In this document: in pieces, positions 6,529 through 14,371 of the stretch | How positions within the stretch are numbered: position 1 is the first letter of the stretch | Layout: every line of letters starts with the position of its first letter | Assembly (NCBI GenBank): GCA_028288985.1 | Contig: JAQGHE010000033.1 | Span: forward strand, 1-20,469 | Length of the DNA: 20,469 nt | Direction of reading: 5' to 3' | From: Candidatus Saccharimonadota bacterium | GTDB lineage: Bacteria > Patescibacteriota > Saccharimonadia > Saccharimonadales > UBA10212 | Program-made: the position numbers and the translations under genes | Notes under the pieces: model-generated | Databases searched by the model: none | What the model saw: only the letters and a program-made list of their open reading frames with translations | What the model was told of the DNA's origin: nothing

Positions 6529-8286
6529 ATGGATGCGGTTACGGAGATAAAGGCCAGGCTTAACATTGAAGATGTCGTGGGCGAATACGTCCAGCTTAAA
6601 CGTGCCGGCCGTAACTTCAAGGGTATGAGCCCCTGGACTAATGAAAAGTCAGCCAGCTTCATAGTTAGTCCCGAAAAACAGATATGGCACGACTTTAGCA
6701 GCGGCAAGGGCGGCGATATGTTCAGCTTCGTCATGGAAATGGAAGGGCAGGATTTTCGCGGTACGCTGGAGATGCTGGCCCGTAAGGCCGGAGTTGATCT
6801 GGAGCAATTCAAATCCGGGATGAACCAGACATCAGGCCGGCTTAAAAACCAGGCCCTGGAGATTTTGGAATTGGCTACCCGTTTTTATCAGGCGCAGCTG
6901 AAGGCTAACAACGTGGCGCTGGAATATCTTATAAATGAGCGGGGCTTTTCCAAGCAAACTCTGCTAGCCTGGCGCCTGGGTTATTCGCCGAATGTGGGTC
7001 ATGCCCTGACGGATTTTCTGACCAAAAAAGGCTTTACGACAGAAGAAATGAAGCGTGCCGGCCTGGTAGTGCAGCGTCAAAGAGGCGCTTCGGATATGTT
7101 CCGCGGCCGGATTATGATCCCGCTGAGTGACAGCCGCGGCCAGGTTATTGGTTTTACGGCTCGCCTGCTGGATGATCAGCCCGATGCCCCTAAATACATC
7201 AATACGCCCCAGACCATAACTTATGACAAAAGCCGCAATGTATTCGGACTGCATTTGGCCAAAGAGGCCATCCGTAAAAGTGGTTACGTGGTGGTGGTGG
7301 AGGGCAACCTGGATGTGATTGCCAGCGCCCAGGCCGGCGTTGCCAACGTGGTAGCCAGCGCTGGAACAGCCATGACAGAGCAGCATCTAAAAGAGTTAAA
7401 GCGCTTTACCGGTGATATCCGCCTGAGCTTTGACGCTGATAGGGCAGGCATAACGGCCTCCGAGCGGGCTATACCGCTGGCTCAAAAAGTAGAGGTGGCT
7501 CTTCGTATTATTACTATCCCTGCTATTCATGGCGCCAAAGACGCGGATGAGTTAGTTCGAAAGGACGTTAAGCTTTGGCAAAAAGCAATTGACGAGGCCG
7601 TGTATGCGACCGATTGGCTGATTGAAACTTATAAAAATCAGCTGGATCTGACATCGGCTGCCGGCAAGACGGCCTTTACGGACGCGCTGCTGCCCACTGT
7701 CCGCCGGCTGCGCGATCCTGTAGAGCAGGAGCATTACTTAAAGATGATAGCCGAGGCTACGCAAACAAGCTTCGAGGCCGTTAAATCAAAGCTGGATACC
7801 CGCTTGCCGGACCTGCCAACGATCCGCCTTAAAAAACCAAAATTAAAATTTGGTCCCATAGACCCGGGCGCCATGGAATACCAGCGTCTGCAAAACCACC
7901 TTCTAGCAATGGTGCTTATGCAGCCCCAGATCAGGGAAATACTGGGCCGCTGCCAAGACGTGTACTTTTCTGCTGGGCCGTCCAGGCAGCTTTATGAATT
8001 TCTAAAACAAAATCCGGACTTCAAAGGTGATCCCAAGACCGCAGCCCCGTTGCAGGAAATAGGCGATTATGTTAAAATTATAACATTACAGTTTGAGGAG
8101 CTATATCAGGACCTACCACTGGCGGACCTCCGTCAGCAGGCCGAAAGTCTTACTCATCGTCTGATAGACAGGTACGTAAAAATACAAAAACACGCATTGG
8201 CGAGAGCCATGGAAGAAGCAGCCAGTGAGGCTGAAATAAAAACACTAGTCCAAAAAGCCGATAAATTAAATGAACTTATTAAGTAG
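6529..8286 (+). CDS. dnaG: DNA primase DnaG with a zinc-ligand-less CHC2 domain
   Basis: Makes the RNA primers for chromosome replication. Residues ~1-95 align with the CHC2 zinc-binding domain (FKGMSPWTNEK, SPEKQIWHDF, GGDMFSFVMEMEG), but every zinc ligand is replaced: S34 for Cys and T37 for His in the usual CPFH, D55 and S58 for the two Cys of CFGC. The RNA polymerase core follows (~120-330), with RGRIMIPLSD, IGFTARLL and KYINTPQT blocks. The TOPRIM catalytic residues are kept: E258 in VEGNLDV, D302 and D304 in FDADRAG. The C-terminal ~200 residues are helical, as in helicase-binding domains, and weakly conserved. Length (585 aa) is normal. It begins a block with rpoD 14 bases downstream, a common dnaG-rpoD arrangement. 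Identity is firm; how primer initiation works without zinc is open. Confidence 0.95.
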   Translation: MDAVTEIKARLNIEDVVGEYVQLKRAGRNFKGMSPWTNEKSASFIVSPEKQIWHDFSSGKGGDMFSFVMEMEGQDFRGTLEMLARKAGVDLEQFKSGMNQTSGRLKNQALEILELATRFYQAQLKANNVALEYLINERGFSKQTLLAWRLGYSPNVGHALTDFLTKKGFTTEEMKRAGLVVQRQRGASDMFRGRIMIPLSDSRGQVIGFTARLLDDQPDAPKYINTPQTITYDKSRNVFGLHLAKEAIRKSGYVVVVEGNLDVIASAQAGVANVVASAGTAMTEQHLKELKRFTGDIRLSFDADRAGITASERAIPLAQKVEVALRIITIPAIHGAKDADELVRKDVKLWQKAIDEAVYATDWLIETYKNQLDLTSAAGKTAFTDALLPTVRRLRDPVEQEHYLKMIAEATQTSFEAVKSKLDTRLPDLPTIRLKKPKLKFGPIDPGAMEYQRLQNHLLAMVLMQPQIREILGRCQDVYFSAGPSRQLYEFLKQNPDFKGDPKTAAPLQEIGDYVKIITLQFEELYQDLPLADLRQQAESLTHRLIDRYVKIQKHALARAMEEAASEAEIKTLVQKADKLNELIK

Positions 8287-8300
8287 AGGTGAGGTAACTT

Positions 8301-9431
8301 ATGCCAAGAAAAAAGAAGGATACTCAAGATTTAAGGAAAGCCAGTGATTTCACAAAGGAAATCAAGCAACTGGTTGATAAGGGTAAAAAAGAAAGCAAGA
8401 TCGAGCAGCGCGACATCTTTGCAGCCATCCCGGACATTCCGGCTAACATTGACGTGCTGGATAGCCTGTATGCCCAGCTAGCTGACAATGAAATTGAAAT
8501 TGTTGCCGCCGCAGAGCCCAGCACCGAAGACTTCGTAGATGAATGGGCGGTGGAAGAGGAAGAGGAAGTCGTCCCGGCCGACACTTCTTATCTAGACGAT
8601 ATTGCCGATGATTCAGTGCGTCTATATCTGCGTGAAATAGGTAAGATTCCGCTACTGACGGCTGAAGAAGAGCTGGCGTTGGCTAAACGCGTAGTTAAGG
8701 GCGATAAACTCGCCAAAGACCAGATGGCCGAGGCCAACATGCGCCTGGTGGTTTCTATTGCCAAGCGTTATGTAGGCCGCGGCCTAGATCTGCTGGATCT
8801 AATCCAAGAAGGCAATACCGGTCTGCTGCGTGCGGTTGAAAAATTTGATCCGGAGCGCGGCTTTAAATTCAGCACCTACGCCACCTGGTGGATTCGCCAG
8901 GCCATTACCCGTGCTATAGCAGACCAGGCCCGCACCATCCGCATCCCGGTACACATGGTAGAGACCATCAATAAACTGCTGCGCACCCAGCGCCGCCTGA
9001 CCCAGGAACTCAACCGCGAACCGACCAACGAAGAAATCGCCGTCGCCATGGAAATGGAAGTCGATAAGGTTGAACACATCATGAAGATCAAGCAGGATAT
9101 CAGCTCGTTGGACGCTTCCGTCCGAGACGATGAGGAAGACAGCGTCCTTGGTGATTTTATCGAGGACGAAGACCAGAAGACTCCCAGTGAGTCCGCCTCT
9201 GAGCAGCTACTTAAAGAGCAGGTTAAACAAATCCTGGGTACTTTAACTGAGCGGGAACAGAAAATCCTGAAACTGCGTTTCGGTCTGGAAGACGGCAAAA
9301 GCCATACGCTGGAAGAAGTCGGCCAGGAATTTTCCGTTACCCGCGAGCGCATCCGCCAGATAGAGGCCAAAGCCCTCGCTAAACTGCGCAAACACAAAGA
9401 CACCCGCCGCCTGCACGAATACCTGCAGTAA
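8301..9431 (+). CDS. rpoD: Primary sigma-70 factor RpoD/SigA
   Basis: Directs RNA polymerase to housekeeping promoters. The 376 residues contain an acidic, region 1.1-like N-terminus (~1-100), region 1.2 from D104, regions 2.1-2.4 (~140-225), region 3 and region 4. Residues reading the -10 are the standard ones: WWIRQAIT with Q200 and T203, equivalent to E. coli Q437 and T440. PVHMVE in region 3.0 keeps the His and Glu that contact the TG of extended -10 promoters. The region 4.2 recognition helix has RERIRQ at 348-353, followed by the usual basic AKALAKLRKHK end. The Shine-Dalgarno GAGG ends 6 bases before the ATG. It lies 14 bases after dnaG and so is probably in the same operon. Of the two neighbouring sigma genes, this has the canonical primary-sigma sequence. 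Confidence 0.95.
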   Translation: MPRKKKDTQDLRKASDFTKEIKQLVDKGKKESKIEQRDIFAAIPDIPANIDVLDSLYAQLADNEIEIVAAAEPSTEDFVDEWAVEEEEEVVPADTSYLDDIADDSVRLYLREIGKIPLLTAEEELALAKRVVKGDKLAKDQMAEANMRLVVSIAKRYVGRGLDLLDLIQEGNTGLLRAVEKFDPERGFKFSTYATWWIRQAITRAIADQARTIRIPVHMVETINKLLRTQRRLTQELNREPTNEEIAVAMEMEVDKVEHIMKIKQDISSLDASVRDDEEDSVLGDFIEDEDQKTPSESASEQLLKEQVKQILGTLTEREQKILKLRFGLEDGKSHTLEEVGQEFSVTRERIRQIEAKALAKLRKHKDTRRLHEYLQ

Positions 9432-9462
9432 AAATCACTATATCCACCCCTTAAAACTTGAC

Positions 9463-9468
9463 TATAAT
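9463..9468 (+). promoter_or_regulatory. -10 element, leaderless start of the second sigma gene
   Basis: A consensus TATAAT lies in the 45-base gap after rpoD and ends 8 bases before the ATG at 9477. There is no Shine-Dalgarno sequence, so the transcript is probably leaderless. A TG dinucleotide lies two bases before the hexamer instead of one. The second sigma gene could therefore be controlled separately from dnaG-rpoD. Confidence 0.55.
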
Positions 9469-9476
9469 CAAAGTTA

Positions 9477-10601
9477 ATGACGGAAGTACTTAATAGAATT
9501 GGGCAACTCGGCCCCGAGGCTGATGAAATTATCGGTGTTGACTCTCTGCTAGAGTCTTTAACTGCACAGTTTGAGGCCGGCGACCGGCAGATAGGGCTTG
9601 AGGAATTGAGCACTGCCTTTGATGAACTCGGGCTCACTGATGAAGAAAAGTTAGACTGCTTTGGCAAGATTGAAGAGATCGGTATTGAAATCGTGGCAGC
9701 AGATGACGAAGACACACCTGAGGGATCCGACCCTGATGGCCAGACCTCGAAAAACAAAAAGCAATCGATCTCGACCGATTCTTTGCAGCAATATTTAGAT
9801 GGGATAGGCGGACGTAAGCTTTTAACTGCCGCCGATGAAGTAAGACTGGCAAAGCGTATAGAAAATGGTGATGCAATAGCCAAAAGAGAGATGATAGAGG
9901 CTAATTTGCGGTTAGTGGTATCTCTAGCTAAGGGGTATCAAGGGCTCGGGCTGCCTCTATTGGATCTAATCCAAGAGGGTACTCAGGGCTTAATTAGGGC
10001 AGTTGAGAAATTTGATTGGCGCAAGGGTTATAAACTTTCTACATACGCCACCTGGTGGATTAGGCAATCCTGCCAGAGAGCTCTCGCCAATCAAGCTAAA
10101 ACCATTCGGCTTCCAGTACATATCGTAGAGCGGCGCATGAAGTTAAACCGTGCTTATATAAATCTGCTGATTGAAAAGGGGGGCGAAGAACCCACAATTG
10201 AGGAGCTTGCCGAACATACAAACATGTCGCTGGATATGGCGAAGGAGGCTTGGGGGGCTGCAGAAGCATCAGTCTCACTGGATCAATCCATCGTGGACGG
10301 AGGAGAGGTGGAATTCGGGGACCTTATAGCTGGAGATAATGGCGAGGAGGCTTTTGAAGAGGCGGTCGGGGGCGAAAGAAGGGCGGCGGTAGCAATCGGC
10401 TTATCTGGGTTAGACGAACGTGAAAGATCGGTCATTGAAATGAGATTTGGCATCAACGGAGAACCCTCGAAATCCTTAGAAGAGGTAGGCGAAGCGCTGG
10501 ATCTAACTCGGGAAAGAATTCGTCAAATAGAAGCCGTGGCATTAGGCAGACTTGCAAGTATGCACGAAATCAAAGCTGTCTATGACGGCGGAGGCAAGTA
10601 G
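9477..10601 (+). CDS. Second sigma-70 family factor (group 1/2-like RpoD paralogue)
   Basis: A full-length paralogue (374 aa) of the sigma factor directly upstream. It has an acidic N-terminus ending in IEIVAADDED that resembles region 1.1, region 1.2 from D101, and regions 2-4. Region 2.4 reads WWIRQSCQR: Q197 matches E. coli Q437, but the position of T440 is Q200, and F427 of the melting region is L187. Region 3.0 keeps PVHIVE. The recognition helix keeps RERIRQ (345-350), while the following basic stretch of primary sigmas is replaced by VALGRLASM, and the C-terminus ends KAVYDGGGK. I infer an alternative sigma with overlapping but not identical promoter choice; duplication from rpoD is plausible. 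It has its own -10 element 8 bases upstream. The conditions of use are unknown. Confidence 0.9.
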   Translation: MTEVLNRIGQLGPEADEIIGVDSLLESLTAQFEAGDRQIGLEELSTAFDELGLTDEEKLDCFGKIEEIGIEIVAADDEDTPEGSDPDGQTSKNKKQSISTDSLQQYLDGIGGRKLLTAADEVRLAKRIENGDAIAKREMIEANLRLVVSLAKGYQGLGLPLLDLIQEGTQGLIRAVEKFDWRKGYKLSTYATWWIRQSCQRALANQAKTIRLPVHIVERRMKLNRAYINLLIEKGGEEPTIEELAEHTNMSLDMAKEAWGAAEASVSLDQSIVDGGEVEFGDLIAGDNGEEAFEEAVGGERRAAVAIGLSGLDERERSVIEMRFGINGEPSKSLEEVGEALDLTRERIRQIEAVALGRLASMHEIKAVYDGGGK

Positions 10602-10639
10602 GCTGCCGGTGCACGGACTGCTGCAAGCGAAACCGAATA

Positions 10640-11206
10640 ATGAAAATCATAGGTGTCAGCGGAACTAACGGGGCGGGCAAGGATACAGTCGGCGAAATGC
10701 TGGCCGAGCGCCATGGCTGGCTTTTTGTATCTGTTTCAGACATCTTGCGCCAGGAGTTAACTCGTCAGGGTTTGCCCACTGATAGACACCACACTCACCA
10801 GCTTAGCGCTCGTTGGCGACGAGAGAGCGGCAACGGAGTGCTGATAGATAAAGCTGTAGACTTCTATAACTCCCAGAAGGGTAATTTTAAAGGACTGGCT
10901 ATTGCCAGTTTGCGTAACCCCGGCGAGGCCGACGAAATTCATAACCTGGGCGGAAAGGTAATGTGGGTAGACGCCGACCCTAAAAGAAGATTTAAGCGTG
11001 CTACCAGCCGGCAGCATGGAAGAGCCGACGATGACAAGACCTTCGAGGAATTTATCGCCGAGGAGGAGCATCAGATGCATCATAGCGGCGACTCGGCCAC
11101 CCTAAACATGGCCGGTGTAAAAGCCAAAGCCGACATTTTTATAGATAACAACAGTGACGATCTCGAAGAATTCATTAAAAAAATAGAAAGAGCACTCAGC
11201 CTTTAG
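10640..11206 (+). CDS. P-loop nucleotide kinase, UPF0200/dephospho-CoA kinase-like
   Basis: A 188-residue NMP-kinase-like protein. The Walker A loop is GTNGAGKD (8-15), with K14 for the phosphates. VSDILRQEL near 33-41 matches the region after the P-loop in this family. SLRNPGEADEI, VDADPKRRFKRATSR and RADDDKTFEEF follow the order seen in UPF0200 and dephospho-CoA kinase-like proteins, where an Arg-rich lid follows a DA.P..R strand. KADIFIDNN near the end is typical of the last strand before a closing helix. It may phosphorylate a nucleotide, deoxynucleotide or dephospho-CoA; the sequence does not decide. The 38-base gap from the second sigma gene contains neither a clear ribosome-binding site nor a -10 element, so expression probably comes from the upstream promoter. 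Confidence 0.75.
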   Translation: MKIIGVSGTNGAGKDTVGEMLAERHGWLFVSVSDILRQELTRQGLPTDRHHTHQLSARWRRESGNGVLIDKAVDFYNSQKGNFKGLAIASLRNPGEADEIHNLGGKVMWVDADPKRRFKRATSRQHGRADDDKTFEEFIAEEEHQMHHSGDSATLNMAGVKAKADIFIDNNSDDLEEFIKKIERALSL

Positions 11207-11251
11207 CATCGTTACCCAACCATAAGCAGTCGTGTTTTAACAGATACGGCG

Positions 11252-11257
11252 TATACT
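11252..11257 (+). promoter_or_regulatory. -10 element, leaderless GTG start of polA
   Basis: TATACT ends 8 bases before the GTG at 11266, in the 59-base gap after the kinase gene. No Shine-Dalgarno sequence precedes the GTG. This would be the main promoter of polA and perhaps of the six enzyme genes that follow it. Confidence 0.5.
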
Positions 11258-11265
11258 GTTAGGTA

Positions 11266-13908
11266 GTGGCGGAGACCAAGAAAAAACTAGCTGTAATCGA
11301 TGGCAAATCCGTGTTTTACCGCGGCTATTATGCTATGCCCAATCTTTCCACCAAAGAGGGGATTCCCACCGGCGGAGTTTATGGTTTTGCCACCATGGCG
11401 CTGGAACTTATTAAAAGGCTTAGACCTGATTACGTGGCCGTAGCCTGGGATAAACCAAAAACCAATATCCGAAGACGGCTTGAGATTTACCCGGAATATA
11501 AAGCCGGGCGCAAACCGGCGCCGCCGGATTTTTACACCCAGATTCCGATCCTGCACGATTTGCTGGACGCCTTCGGCTGGCCGCTTTACGAGTTGGATGA
11601 TTATGAAGCCGATGACATTATGGGCACCTTGGCCGTTAAAGCCGAAAAGGCCGGCCTGCAGACGCTTCTGATAACCAGCGATCTTGATATGCTGCAGCTG
11701 ATTAACCACGACGTGAAGGTGTATGCTCTCAAAAAAGGCTTCTCGAATATCGAAGAGTTCCACCCTGAAAGTTTTGAACAAAAATACGGCATACTCGCCA
11801 CCCAGTTCCTGGATTTAAAAGCCCTAAAAGGGGATAGCTCTGACAATATCCCGGGCGTGCCGGGCATCGGCGAAAAGACAGCTATCGATCTTCTAAAGCA
11901 GTACAAAACCCTCGATAAAATATACGAAAATATAGCTGAAATCAAAGAAAGCACTCGCAAGAAATTGGAAGCCGGCAAAGACCTGGCTTACTTAAGCAAA
12001 GAAGTCGGCGCTATCTGGTGCGACGCGCCGATGCAACTTGATTTGGATGCCATGGACGGCTCTAAAATAGACACCGGCCGCCTGCGGTCCTTACTGCAGG
12101 AGCTGGAGTTCCGCAGCCTGCTGCGTGCTTTGCCGGAAGATATGCAAACCATCGCGCCTTCGGCTAAGCCCGCCAGCGCAGAGTTAGGCCTGCCCACAAA
12201 TGTGCTCATACATTCAAATGATCAACTGAAAAATCTAAAACTGCCGGCAACCGAACAAATTTTTATACACTCGCGGGCTGCCGGTCGGCACGGGGCAGAG
12301 CCTCAGGCGCTGATTATCGGCTCAAAAACCGCTTCGTTTACCTTTGATCTAACTAAGCTGGATCACAAAAAAGTGGCAATTCTTCTAAAACCGATTGTTG
12401 AGGACGAAAAAGTCGGCAAAATCGGCTATGACATCAAATCAGACATAAAACTCCTTAAAACCCTCGGTTTGGAGCTTAAAAATGTTCGTCATGATGTGCT
12501 GGTAGGCGCCTTTTTGATAAACGCCCTGCTGCGGGCCCAGACTCTTACGGAGCTGGCCTTAATGGAACTGCGCTACGACGGAGCACCATTTGAGGATTTA
12601 CCGACAGAAGACTTTATCGCCCGGGCGCCGGAATTTATAGCGGTTATTCGTGAGTTGTTTGAAGGGCAGTGCCACGCCCTGCACGAAGCTCCAAAAGTAG
12701 AAGAGTTAGCCCTAAACGTAGAATGGCCGCTAACGACGGTGCTGGCAGACATGGAATATATCGGTATTAAGCTTGATACCAAATATCTGGAAAGGTTCTC
12801 CGGCACACTGGAAGACTCACTCAGCGACATAGAGCAGCAGATTTACGGCCACGCCGGCTATGAGTTCAATATCGGCTCGCCGTCCCAGTTAGCAGAGGCT
12901 TTTTTCGAGAAGATGCAGCTGCCGACAATGGGTATAAAAAAGGGCAAGACCGGTTATAGCACCGCGGCATCCGAACTTGATAAGCTGCGCGGCATCCATC
13001 CAGTAATTGATTTGATCACTGCTTACCGCGAGGCCGCCAAGCTAAAGAACACATATGTTGATACTTTGCCGAAGCAGGTGGATGAGAACTCGCGCGTGCA
13101 CACAACTTTTAACCTGGCAATCGCGCCGACTGGCCGGCTTTCTAGTGCCGACCCTAATTTGCAGAACATTCCTATCCGCACAGAGCTTGGCAAAAACATC
13201 CGCACGGCCTTCGTGGCCGAGAAGGGAAACGTGCTGGTCAGCGCTGATTACAGCCAGTTCGAGCTCCGCCTGGCGGCGGCCCTTAGCGGGGACGAAAGTA
13301 TGATAGACGCCTTTAATCGTGATGCCGATATCCATATCGAAACCGCCGCTGGAATGTACGGTATCAAGGCGGAAGATGTCACTAAGCAGCAGAGGTACTC
13401 TGCCAAAGCCGTTAACTTTGGCATCATGTATGGCCAGGGCCCGCACGGACTGAGCCAGGGTACTGGCATGCCATTTAACGAAGCGCGCGAATTCATTCAA
13501 CGCTATTTTGAAATCCGCCCCAAATTGAAGGGATATATCGAGACGCTGCGTAAACAGGCGGAGCAGCAAGGTTTTGTAGAGACCATTCTTGGTCGCCGGC
13601 GTCCAACTCCGGATGTCCATTCATCCAATTTCGCAGTACGCGAAGCGGCTTACCGGGCTGCGGTTAACATGCCGCTGCAGGGAAGCGCTGCAGATCTGAT
13701 GAAGCTGGCCATGATAGAAGCTGATAAGCAGCTGCCGGATGGCACCAACATGCTGCTGCAAATACACGACAGCATCCTGGTTGAGGCCAAAGAGGCAGAT
13801 GTTGATAAAGTGGGCCAAATCCTCAAAGACACCATGGAGAATGTCTATAAACTGCCGGTTAAGCTAAAAGCGGATATCTCTATCGGCAAAAACTGGGGAG
13901 AGCTATAG
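11266..13908 (+). CDS. polA: DNA polymerase I
   Basis: Repair and Okazaki-fragment processing polymerase, 880 aa, GTG start. The 5'-nuclease domain (~1-300) looks complete: VIDGKS near the start, YEADDIMGT, TSDLDMLQL, and GDSSDNIPGVPGIGEKTA with the helix-hairpin-helix. The middle domain (~325-450) aligns with the 3'-5' exonuclease, but the first Asp/Glu pair is absent (FIHSRA) and the last YxxxD motif is missing, so proofreading is probably lost, as in several PolA families. The polymerase domain (~480-880) has motif A DYSQFELR (D661, E666), motif B R710, K714, F718, Y722, and motif C IHDSI (D835). Two residues are unusual: F665 where Ile is usual, and S836 where Glu usually follows the motif C Asp. 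A Nudix gene follows immediately. Confidence 0.96.
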   Translation: MAETKKKLAVIDGKSVFYRGYYAMPNLSTKEGIPTGGVYGFATMALELIKRLRPDYVAVAWDKPKTNIRRRLEIYPEYKAGRKPAPPDFYTQIPILHDLLDAFGWPLYELDDYEADDIMGTLAVKAEKAGLQTLLITSDLDMLQLINHDVKVYALKKGFSNIEEFHPESFEQKYGILATQFLDLKALKGDSSDNIPGVPGIGEKTAIDLLKQYKTLDKIYENIAEIKESTRKKLEAGKDLAYLSKEVGAIWCDAPMQLDLDAMDGSKIDTGRLRSLLQELEFRSLLRALPEDMQTIAPSAKPASAELGLPTNVLIHSNDQLKNLKLPATEQIFIHSRAAGRHGAEPQALIIGSKTASFTFDLTKLDHKKVAILLKPIVEDEKVGKIGYDIKSDIKLLKTLGLELKNVRHDVLVGAFLINALLRAQTLTELALMELRYDGAPFEDLPTEDFIARAPEFIAVIRELFEGQCHALHEAPKVEELALNVEWPLTTVLADMEYIGIKLDTKYLERFSGTLEDSLSDIEQQIYGHAGYEFNIGSPSQLAEAFFEKMQLPTMGIKKGKTGYSTAASELDKLRGIHPVIDLITAYREAAKLKNTYVDTLPKQVDENSRVHTTFNLAIAPTGRLSSADPNLQNIPIRTELGKNIRTAFVAEKGNVLVSADYSQFELRLAAALSGDESMIDAFNRDADIHIETAAGMYGIKAEDVTKQQRYSAKAVNFGIMYGQGPHGLSQGTGMPFNEAREFIQRYFEIRPKLKGYIETLRKQAEQQGFVETILGRRRPTPDVHSSNFAVREAAYRAAVNMPLQGSAADLMKLAMIEADKQLPDGTNMLLQIHDSILVEAKEADVDKVGQILKDTMENVYKLPVKLKADISIGKNWGEL

Positions 13909-14355
13909 ATGGATAGCGAATCAAAGGATTTATACTTTGTAGCCGTAAAACTCTTTTTGCGTGATGGCAATAAATTATTGATAACGCACGATATTTTTGG
14001 TTCGTGGGATCTACCGGGAGGCCGTATCAAAAGGAATGAATTTGATGTAACCCTAGAATCCGTAATTGAGCGAAAAGTGCGCGAGGAGCTTGGCCCAGAG
14101 GTTAAATATGATCTCGGTAAACCAATTGTTTTCTTCCGTGTCGAAAGAGGAGAACATGGCCTCGGAGGTCAGAAAGTCCGAATCTTCGCGGTTGGCTATG
14201 AGGCTAAATACCTGGGGGGTGAGGTTAAGTTGGGTGACCATCACGATAAAATAGAATGGATAGAGGTAGAAACATTTAAGCCGCAGGACTATTTTACGGG
14301 GGGCTGGCTAACAGGAGTGCGGGAATATTTGAAGAGAATCGGACAAGAACTGTAA
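13909..14355 (+). CDS. Nudix hydrolase with a variant Nudix box
   Basis: A 148-residue Nudix-fold protein that would hydrolyse a nucleoside diphosphate linked to another group. WDLPGGRI at 33-40 is the usual lead-in to the Nudix box. The box runs G38 to G62 and is stretched: E43 is followed by extra residues before RKVREELG (55-62). The first Glu of REUxEExG is K56, while metal-binding E59 and E60 are kept. Activity is likely but not certain. The ATG directly follows the polA TAG with no spacer, and GGGGAG at 13895-13900 inside polA serves as the ribosome-binding site, so the two are translationally linked. The substrate is unknown. Confidence 0.85.
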   Translation: MDSESKDLYFVAVKLFLRDGNKLLITHDIFGSWDLPGGRIKRNEFDVTLESVIERKVREELGPEVKYDLGKPIVFFRVERGEHGLGGQKVRIFAVGYEAKYLGGEVKLGDHHDKIEWIEVETFKPQDYFTGGWLTGVREYLKRIGQEL

Positions 14356-14371
14356 TATTCAAGGAGGAAAT

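Noticed and set aside
7287..7301. A GTG trinucleotide run in dnaG, considered as a slippage or repeat signal.
   Set aside because: It encodes the valine strand just before the TOPRIM Glu (VVVVEG), which is usual for this fold.
8876..9883. A long open frame of 335 codons on the minus strand across the rpoD/second sigma junction.
   Set aside because: It is antisense to two clearly conserved sigma genes, is rich in Ser/Arg in a low-complexity way, has no start signals, and matches no motif I know.
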